Source: Danxiaibacter flavus
Lineage (GTDB): Bacteria > Bacteroidota > Bacteroidia > Chitinophagales > Chitinophagaceae
Direction: 5' to 3'
DNA length: 64,000 nt
NCBI RefSeq assembly: GCF_041060425.1
Contig: NZ_JAULBC010000006.1
Span: 124,001-188,000, forward strand
Both the position numbers and the translations under genes were made by a program. The notes below the pieces were generated by a model. That model searched no databases. It was not told the origin of the DNA and saw only the letters and a program-made list of their open reading frames with translations. Shown one piece after another: positions 57,934 through 64,000 of the stretch (position 1 is the first letter of the stretch; each line of letters opens with the position of its first letter).

Positions 57934-58860
57934 ATGGAACTATCTACACGACATCTGCTTGGTATCAAGGATCTTACTAAAGATGATATCAATCTTATTC
58001 TCTCAACGGCAGAACAATTCAAAGAGGTTTTACAGAGACCGGTTAAGAAAGTACCTTCTTTAAGAGATGTAACAATCGTTAATCTTTTTTACGAGAATTC
58101 AACACGCACCAGAATGTCATTTGAGCTGGCTGAAAGACGCCTTTCTGCTGATGTGCTGAATTTTGCGGCAAGCAGCTCATCAGCTGCAAAAGGGGAAACG
58201 TTGCTGGATACAGTGAATAATATCCTAAGCATGAAGGTAGATATGGTGGTAATGCGCCACAGTGCAAGCGGTGCCCCGCATTTTCTTGCAAAACATATTC
58301 CTGCAGCCATTATTAATGCCGGTGATGGAATTAATGAACACCCCACCCAGGCATTGCTGGACGCTTTTTCCATGAGGGAAAAAACCGGCAGACTGGAGGG
58401 ATTAAAAGTTGCCATTATCGGTGATATTATGCATAGCCGCGTTGCACTTAGCAATATTTACCTGCTAACAAAAATGGGAGCAGAGATAATGGTCGCCGGG
58501 CCCCCTACACTAATTCCTAAATATATTACCGATGCCTTCGGCATTCGTGTTGAATATAATATTAAAAAGGCGCTTGAATGGTGCGATGTGGCCAACGTGT
58601 TGCGCATTCAACTGGAGCGTCAGAATCAACCGCTGTTCTCGTCGCTGCGTGAATACAATATTGCGTATGGCATCAACAGGCGATTATTGGAAAGTCTGAA
58701 AAAAGAAATCGTGATCATGCACCCGGGTCCCATCAACAGAGGTGTGGAACTGGATAGTGATGTTGCAGATGGTCCTTTCTCCATTATTCTTAACCAGGTT
58801 GAAAATGGTGTTGCTGTGAGAATGGCTGCGCTTTATCTTTTGGCTAACCGCCAGGAGTAA
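57934..58860 (+). CDS. pyrB: Aspartate carbamoyltransferase catalytic subunit
   Basis: The ATG at 57934 gives the standard 308 residues (MELSTRHLLGIKDLTKDDINLI). Active-site motifs are FYENSTRTRMSFELAERR (carbamoyl-phosphate loop), MRHSASGAP, NAGDGINEHPTQALLD and MHPGPINRGVELD. It makes carbamoyl aspartate in pyrimidine synthesis. No pyrI regulatory subunit is adjacent. The upstream gene is pyrR on the same strand. Confidence 0.97.
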   Translation: MELSTRHLLGIKDLTKDDINLILSTAEQFKEVLQRPVKKVPSLRDVTIVNLFYENSTRTRMSFELAERRLSADVLNFAASSSSAAKGETLLDTVNNILSMKVDMVVMRHSASGAPHFLAKHIPAAIINAGDGINEHPTQALLDAFSMREKTGRLEGLKVAIIGDIMHSRVALSNIYLLTKMGAEIMVAGPPTLIPKYITDAFGIRVEYNIKKALEWCDVANVLRIQLERQNQPLFSSLREYNIAYGINRRLLESLKKEIVIMHPGPINRGVELDSDVADGPFSIILNQVENGVAVRMAALYLLANRQE

Positions 58861-58994
58861 TTGGATGCATTTTACCTGTGCGTGATGCAACTAATATCCG
58901 GAGCAGTAACGAGCTGAGATCAGTAACCGTTCAAAACCGGTAAGCCTGATCATTTGTTTTTATTCGAACTTTGACCAAATAATATTTGAAAAAC

Positions 58995-59471
58995 ATGCAA
59001 CGCATTTGCTTGTTCCCCGGCACATTTGATCCCGTTACGCTTGGACATGTAGACATCATAAACCGGGCGCTCTCTCTATTTGACAAGATAGTCGTGGGAA
59101 TTGGAATAAATTCCGCAAAATCTCCCATGTTCAGTCCGGAGCAACGCCTTACCTGGTTTAAGGAAATATACAAGGATGAACCTAAAATAGAAGTTGGCGT
59201 TTATGAAGGATTAACCGTGAACTATTGCAACAAAATCGGCGCAAGGTATATTTTACGTGGCATCAGGTTCGTAAACGATTTTGAGTACGAAAAGACCATC
59301 GCGGATGCCAATAGGACACTGGACAAAAATATTGAAACTATTTTCCTTACCTGTGAGCCGCAATACACATCCATCGCTTCTACCATTATCAGGGATATCT
59401 TAAAAAATGACGGCGACGCTTCTCCGTTCCTCCCCAGGGTGGTGATCGAAAGTCTGAAGCTTGGAGTCTAG
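58995..59471 (+). CDS. coaD: Phosphopantetheine adenylyltransferase
   Basis: The ATG at 58995 gives 158 residues starting MQRICLFPGTFDPVTLGHVDI, with the nucleotidyltransferase T/HxGH motif as TLGH. LRGIRFVNDFEYE and the C-terminal SIASTIIRDILKNDG correspond to the ISSTxxR-like motif of the family. It adenylates 4'-phosphopantetheine to dephospho-CoA, the step before CoaE (gene at 23153). It is a single gene about 130 bp after pyrB. Confidence 0.97.
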   Translation: MQRICLFPGTFDPVTLGHVDIINRALSLFDKIVVGIGINSAKSPMFSPEQRLTWFKEIYKDEPKIEVGVYEGLTVNYCNKIGARYILRGIRFVNDFEYEKTIADANRTLDKNIETIFLTCEPQYTSIASTIIRDILKNDGDASPFLPRVVIESLKLGV

Positions 59472-59642
59472 CGCTCCCTTACTGTTAAATCAGGGTTAAG
59501 CCTGATCTAGTGGGCTTTTGCATATTTTGGTATCAAACCTTCGCTGCCCGGTTTAAACGTTTGACTTTGGTCTTTGCGCTTTAAAGCTTATATTGGAATA
59601 CAATTTGAGAATAAATTAATCATTCATGCAAAAGATTGATTT

Positions 59643-61112
59643 ATGCGTATACCAATTGAACGAAAGGACATTAAAGTATACCCTGACTCCTCACGCGTAA
59701 TTGCACGCTTTTTTTTCTCGGACATTGACCGGGCCAAGAGCCTGATCCAACGGGTAATGGCTTTGAGCGAAGAAGAAGTATATTCCATTGTCATTCCACT
59801 GTTACAGGAATTTTCAAAGCGACACAGAAATATAACCCGCGTTTTTGAACGGCACTGTAAAAAGCTTGATGCTATATTCAAGCAGCTTAATATTGACGCA
59901 GAGGAACTTTCCCGTCACAGAAAACTACTTATTGGTTCTTACTTCACACACGAATATTCCATTGAATCCGCTGCTTTTTTTAATCCTTCCATTATAGAAG
60001 ATCCTGATCAGACAGAGCTTACCGAAGGTCAGAAAAGATTGATCATTAGTTTTAGGGCGGTGGGTGAAGGACATATTTCTTCCATTGTTTTCCGGCGCGC
60101 GATCGTAGACGCTAATAATGATATCACTGTTATTCCGGCGGGTGAATATATTGATGAAGCAGAAGTTGTGAGAAATTCCATCTACAATAAAAAGCTATTC
60201 CTCAAAAAGGCACTCGAGGCCAAAATCAATCTTAATATTTTAAGTGAGGCGGAAAGTAAACTGGATGAGCATTTTGAATACAAACGACTTAAAAAATTTG
60301 TAGTCGATTCGCAGCATCTTGCTGATGATGATCTTACAAAACTTGAATACGAAAAAATCTTGTGGCTGTCTGATTCATATCATGAGATCCAGTTTTCGCT
60401 TGATACTGATATCTCTGACAGAGTAATTTTTCCTATTTCTGAATTTGAAAGCAAGGGCATTGAAGATGCACGTTTTGTTAAGTTTTTTGATGAAAGTGGT
60501 GAAATCAGGTACTACGCGACCTATACCGCTTACGACGGAACTATCATTCTGCCGAAACTTTTAGAGACGAAAGATTTTTATCACTTTAAAGTAAGGCCTT
60601 TATATGGCAACGGTGCGCAAAATAAAAACCTGGCGCTGTTTCCTGAAAAGATCAACGGTAAATATGCGATGCTTTCACGCATTGATGGCTGGAACAATTA
60701 TATTATGTATTCAAAAAATATCGGACTGTGGGATGATCCGCAATTGCTGCAACCGCCAAAATATCCATGGGAATTTATACAGATAGGTAATTGTGGTTCT
60801 CCGTTAAAGACAGAAGACGGATGGCTGGTGATCACTCACGGAGTAGGGCCAATGCGGAGATATAGCCTCGGCGCCTGTCTGCTTGACCTGGAGAACCCTT
60901 CCAAACTAATTGGTCACCTGAAACAGCCACTGCTTGTACCGAACGATGATGAGCGTGAAGGATATGTGCCGAACGTGGTTTATTCATGCGGCTCATATAT
61001 CAATAATAATAAGGATCTGATTATACCATACGGCTTAAGTGATTATTCTGCTTCGTTTATCACAGTGGATCTCCATGCATTGCTGAAAAGATTAAAGGAA
61101 GATGGTGATTGA
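59643..61112 (+). CDS. Glycoside phosphorylase, GH130
   Basis: This 489-residue cytoplasmic protein (no signal peptide) shows GH130 five-bladed propeller features: ARFVKFFDESGEIRYYATYTAYDG (catalytic-region Asp/Glu), GAQNKNLALFPEKINGKYAMLSR, WEFIQIGNCGSPLKTEDGWLVITHGVG and CLLDLENPSKLIGH. It has a ~200-residue N-terminal extension. GH130 enzymes phosphorolyse beta-mannosides or mannosyl-glucose and related sugars. It converges on two glycosyltransferase genes, an arrangement that suggests turnover or synthesis of a short mannose-type glycan. Confidence 0.92.
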   Translation: MRIPIERKDIKVYPDSSRVIARFFFSDIDRAKSLIQRVMALSEEEVYSIVIPLLQEFSKRHRNITRVFERHCKKLDAIFKQLNIDAEELSRHRKLLIGSYFTHEYSIESAAFFNPSIIEDPDQTELTEGQKRLIISFRAVGEGHISSIVFRRAIVDANNDITVIPAGEYIDEAEVVRNSIYNKKLFLKKALEAKINLNILSEAESKLDEHFEYKRLKKFVVDSQHLADDDLTKLEYEKILWLSDSYHEIQFSLDTDISDRVIFPISEFESKGIEDARFVKFFDESGEIRYYATYTAYDGTIILPKLLETKDFYHFKVRPLYGNGAQNKNLALFPEKINGKYAMLSRIDGWNNYIMYSKNIGLWDDPQLLQPPKYPWEFIQIGNCGSPLKTEDGWLVITHGVGPMRRYSLGACLLDLENPSKLIGHLKQPLLVPNDDEREGYVPNVVYSCGSYINNNKDLIIPYGLSDYSASFITVDLHALLKRLKEDGD

Positions 61113-61155
61113 TAAATGATGTAAGTTTGCAATCGTAAACGAAAGAGCCCCCACT

Positions 61156-61233
61156 AAAAAGAAGGAGCTGGATTTGTTACCCTGAAGGGGTATTAACCTA
61201 TAGAACTGCAAAATTAAACTCAGCTCCTTTTTT
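61156..61233 (+). terminator. Long-loop hairpin after the GH130 gene
   Basis: AAGGAGCTG (61162-61170) pairs with CAGCTCCTT (61221-61229), followed by a T-run. The 50-nt loop contains a second hairpin CCCTGAAGGG. It can serve as a terminator; the long loop is unusual. Confidence 0.6.
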
Positions 61234-61395
61234 CATCAAATCAAATGCTCCCGGATTGTGTAGACGAATGTCGAATTTTGGTAGTAAAATGCTTAAGGTG
61301 TTGTTCTTCAGAGGCTTTTGCATTGCGTCGATTTCTTTTGCCTTTCTGAATTATATTGCCGGGCTTGCACTCAACCGGGGTCAAACCTCAAAAAC

Positions 61396-62403
61396 CTAAA
61401 AATTGCATAGCTTCTCATACACTTTCACGTAATCATTCACCATTTTCTCCTGGCTGAAATTTTTGACTACGTGATTGTGGCAGTCTATTCTTTTGATGGA
61501 TGGAACCTGTTGAACGGCTTCTGCTGCCTCGTCAACAGAAGAAACCAAAAAGCCGGTTTTTTTATCTTCAATTAATTCCGGCATTGAGCCTTTATTGAAA
61601 GCAATTACCGGTGTGCCGCACAGCATGGCCTCTGCAACGCTGAGCCCGAAAGGCTCTTTGAAATTGATGGGATGCAATAATGCATAACTGTTTCCCAACA
61701 GCTCATTCCTTTTTTGGGGGCCTGCACTTCCAATATAAATGATTTGCTCATTGTCAATCTGAGGAAGGATCTTCTCTTCGTAATAATTTTTGTCCTGTAT
61801 AAGCCCGGCAATGTACAACCTGCGCTTTGCTTTTTTGGCTATTTCAATTGCTTCAGCCGTGCCCTTATCGTGATGTATTCTTCCAAAATATAACAAGTCA
61901 TCAGAAGGCTTTTCGGTAAAGGAGAATAATTCAGTTTGAATGCCATTATACACCGTGGCTATATAATCCAGCTCCGGGCTCCTGTCTGCATTGCTGATTG
62001 AAACATAGTGGCAGTGTCCGTTATATTTTTTATAAACAGGAATAATTTTTTGCGATGAGAAACCATGAATAGTAGTGACAACAGGCGTTTGGATGAGTTT
62101 AGAATAAGTAACAGGCAGAAAGTCAAAATTATTGTGGATGATGTCAAAGCGATCGCTGTTTTCCATCAGGTGGCTTATGTGAAGACATTCAGCAACTTTT
62201 GCATCCTGATCAGATTCTTCGTAACCTTTTTCGATAACGGACTCCAGCTTGCCGCTGGTAACAGAATCTTCCGTGGCAAACAATGTTACGTCAAATCCTT
62301 TTTTAACCAGGCCCTCCGCAATGTTTGAAGCAATCTGTTCCCATGGCCCGTAGTGCCGTGGCGGTGTTCGCCAGGCAACGGGTGATAAGATGGCTATCCT
62401 CAT
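61396..62403 (-). CDS. Family 4 glycosyltransferase
   Basis: This 335-residue GT-B enzyme has the N-terminal Gly/Pro start MRIAILSPVAWRTPPRHYGPWEQ, where the YGPWEQ loop is typical of GT4 enzymes of the GDP/UDP-sugar type. The C-terminal donor domain has LLYFGRIHHDKGTAEAIEIAK and the E-x7-E region EPFGLSVAEAMLCGTPVIAFNKGSMPE. The likely product is a surface or storage oligosaccharide; donor and acceptor are unknown. It lies 5 bp after the stop of the next glycosyltransferase gene, so the two are surely cotranscribed. Confidence 0.94.
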   Translation of the reverse strand: MRIAILSPVAWRTPPRHYGPWEQIASNIAEGLVKKGFDVTLFATEDSVTSGKLESVIEKGYEESDQDAKVAECLHISHLMENSDRFDIIHNNFDFLPVTYSKLIQTPVVTTIHGFSSQKIIPVYKKYNGHCHYVSISNADRSPELDYIATVYNGIQTELFSFTEKPSDDLLYFGRIHHDKGTAEAIEIAKKAKRRLYIAGLIQDKNYYEEKILPQIDNEQIIYIGSAGPQKRNELLGNSYALLHPINFKEPFGLSVAEAMLCGTPVIAFNKGSMPELIEDKKTGFLVSSVDEAAEAVQQVPSIKRIDCHNHVVKNFSQEKMVNDYVKVYEKLCNF

Positions 62404-62408
62404 AATGT

Positions 62409-64000
62409 TCAGCTGTTCGTTTTATCCAGCAATTTATGACTATATTGATATTCCAGTTCAAATGCTTCAAGAACGGTGAGATGAGAAATAATATATGCCA
62501 ATGTGCTTTCCGCACCCTGGTTTCTGTTTATGCCGTTGGGCTGTAACCCGTCGCAGCAACCCTTTGTTTCAGGATCGTACAACGGAACCCGCAATGTGTT
62601 TTCTCCCAGGAACCAGAGATAGCTGGTAAACATTTTTTGGATGTAAGATGTGTCATGAGTAAGCTGGTAAGCCTGGAAATAGACAAGCACCATCGCCATC
62701 ACTTCAATAGCTTGTTGATCAAATACCGGTAAACTTCCTCCGCGATAATGCCAGCCATCGTTACCGACCGGACTCAGATAGCCTTTACTTAACGTAAGTT
62801 CGTCAAGAAAATTCAGCGAAGTCAGCCCGATTGATTTTGTTTTTTCATCACCTGTTATTTCTGCCGCGTGCAACAATGCAAGTGGAAAAATACCGTTGTC
62901 ATAAGTAAGTTTTTCTTCAAACCACTCCCAGTCGTCATCTGCATTACGTTCATATGCAGTAATAAGGGGAGCGCACAACTCATTCATCAGCGTTAACATC
63001 TCTTCATTGTCCGGATGCAGTTTTAAGAAATACGACAGACCTATGATGGCGTTAGCTGAACCTCTTAGATGCTTCAGCGATCTGCAATGAATGATAGATT
63101 TATAGAATAACTCTTCTGCAAACTCTTTATAAGAATTCTTTGGTGCATTATAAATAAGAAATCCCAAAGCCCAGATTGTTCTGCCGTAAGAATCTTCGGA
63201 ACCAACTTCATCAAGATATTCGCGGTTAAAGCTGAGGAAGTTATGGAAGTTACCGTCTTCTCTTAGCATATAATGTATATAGCTCAGGTAAACAGGCAAC
63301 ACACGCAGCGCTTCTGTGCTTTTGTACTGCTGATAAGCCATAAGAGCCATAATCAAGGCCCTGGCGTTATCATCCAGGCAATATCCTTCTTTAAGATTCG
63401 GAATTCCATACTTAGCGTGTTGAACTATTCCGGTGTCATCCGTCATTCGCAATGCATGTTCCATGCTGAATGCCGGCATCAGTTCAAGATTGATCAGTAA
63501 TTCACTTTCTTCTTTAAGATCGCTCCAATTATTGATCGCTTCTTCAAAAACCTGTAAAAATTCACCACCAATCTTGGGCCAGCGAAGGTTAAGTCCATAA
63601 TTAAACGCCTTGTCCTTGATACCCTGCATCTTATTCTCGTTTTCCAACAGATCTATAATAATATTTGCAAGGCCTTCAGTGTCCTTAAAGTTAAACAACA
63701 CACCTTTGCCTTCTGCCAACAATTCTTCTGCGTGCCAATAGGGCGTTGATACAACAGCGCAACCCGCACCTACTGCATAAGACAACGTACCGCTGGTTAT
63801 CTGTGCTTCATTAAGGTATGGCGTTATATAAACATCAGTTGCTGCCAGGTAACTGATCAGTTCATCTTCACCAACAAAATTGTTGATGAACATCAGGTGT
63901 TTATCAACCTTCAACTGCGTTGCAAGTAAACGGATACTGTTTCTGTAAGACTCTCCGGAACTTCTGAACACTGCGGGGTGTGTCTTCCCAAGTATAACAT
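62409..64000 (-). CDS. Glycosyltransferase with C-terminal (alpha/alpha)-barrel domain, 5' end missing
   Basis: The reading frame is open to the right window edge (VILGKTHPAVFRSSGESYR reads on from the edge), so the N-terminal half is outside. What is seen begins in the donor domain of a GT4 enzyme (INNFVGEDELISYLAATDVYITPY, TSGTLSYAVGAGCAVVSTPYWHAEELL). A ~360-residue helical domain follows, with YCLDDNARALIMALMAYQ, DSYGRTIWALGFLIYNA, DDDWEWFEEKLTYDNGIFPLALL and LQPNGINRNQGAESTLAYI, like (alpha/alpha)6-barrel glycosidases. This GT plus barrel fusion beside GH130 suggests mannoside metabolism; that is inference. Confidence 0.9.
   Translation of the reverse strand, partial: VILGKTHPAVFRSSGESYRNSIRLLATQLKVDKHLMFINNFVGEDELISYLAATDVYITPYLNEAQITSGTLSYAVGAGCAVVSTPYWHAEELLAEGKGVLFNFKDTEGLANIIIDLLENENKMQGIKDKAFNYGLNLRWPKIGGEFLQVFEEAINNWSDLKEESELLINLELMPAFSMEHALRMTDDTGIVQHAKYGIPNLKEGYCLDDNARALIMALMAYQQYKSTEALRVLPVYLSYIHYMLREDGNFHNFLSFNREYLDEVGSEDSYGRTIWALGFLIYNAPKNSYKEFAEELFYKSIIHCRSLKHLRGSANAIIGLSYFLKLHPDNEEMLTLMNELCAPLITAYERNADDDWEWFEEKLTYDNGIFPLALLHAAEITGDEKTKSIGLTSLNFLDELTLSKGYLSPVGNDGWHYRGGSLPVFDQQAIEVMAMVLVYFQAYQLTHDTSYIQKMFTSYLWFLGENTLRVPLYDPETKGCCDGLQPNGINRNQGAESTLAYIISHLTVLEAFELEYQYSHKLLDKTNS

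Noticed and set aside
1..64000. tRNA or rRNA genes
   Set aside because: I looked for T-loop (GGTTCGAATCC-like) and conserved rRNA words in the spacers and found none that could fold into a tRNA.

Overview
The window looks like a chromosomal contig of a Bacteroidota bacterium, most likely in or near the family Chitinophagaceae. The evidence is a TonB-dependent receptor with a carboxypeptidase-like N-terminal domain, a giant PKD-repeat adhesin with a gliding/type IX sorting C-terminus followed by a PorP/SprF gene, LytTR two-component regulation, GH29 and GH130 carbohydrate enzymes, the CRTAC1/UnbV plus vanadium haloperoxidase pair, and promoter -7 boxes of the TAnnTTTG type. It is a draft scaffold: exactly 100 N occur at 53219-53318. 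I see no rRNA, tRNA, CRISPR array, transposase, integrase or phage gene.

Layout. 0-6 kb: the 5' part of a TonB receptor, a secreted glycerophosphodiesterase, a LytS/LytR-type sensor/regulator pair and an M32 carboxypeptidase. 6-12 kb: the PKD adhesin and its PorP/SprF partner. 12-17 kb: a metalloprotease-like lipoprotein, an AraC regulator with an alpha/beta hydrolase, and a second hydrolase. 17-21 kb: a looser, accessory-looking stretch of small or unknown genes plus an ArsR/SRPBCC operon, with dispersed hairpin repeats. 21-24 kb: nusB, a DUF1573 protein, yajC, coaE. 25-42 kb: mostly single housekeeping genes (rRNA methyltransferase-like, aminotransferase, serine dehydratase, TSUP transporter, esterase, folA/thyA, proline dehydrogenase, acyl-CoA thioesterase, FAD oxidoreductase, MscS channel, SDR, stress-type small proteins). 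43-50 kb: alpha-L-fucosidase, CRTAC1-like VCBS protein, vanadium haloperoxidase. 50-59 kb: purE/purK, an L,D-transpeptidase, aspartate kinase, a polysaccharide deacetylase, a GreA/Rnk-like factor, pyrR, pyrB, coaD. 59-64 kb: GH130 phosphorylase convergent with two glycosyltransferase genes, the last running off the window.

The most remarkable content is between the genes. At least nine families of degenerate short tandem repeats with a 7-bp (two families 8-bp) period fill more than 20 spacers. They begin at or within a few bases of the stop codon of about 18 genes, and also lie just 5' of several start codons. In almost every case I checked, the repeat word reads outward from the adjacent gene, so a spacer carries two arms of opposite polarity with a switch point between them. 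When both arms belong to one family the spacer is a long inverted repeat. The formal resemblance is to the heptanucleotide STRR sequences of heterocystous cyanobacteria, but the stop-codon anchoring and outward polarity are what I would follow up. Between 52.8 and 53.5 kb the same words form a ~198-bp tandem array, each unit with a terminator hairpin and a 24-bp perfect inverted repeat, interrupted by the assembly gap. Other intergenic elements are a ~386-bp nested inverted repeat at 24.9-25.2 kb, a dispersed two-hairpin element (12.05, 19.4, 20.5 kb), an 82-bp imperfect palindrome at 19.03 kb and a paired operator upstream of the ArsR gene.
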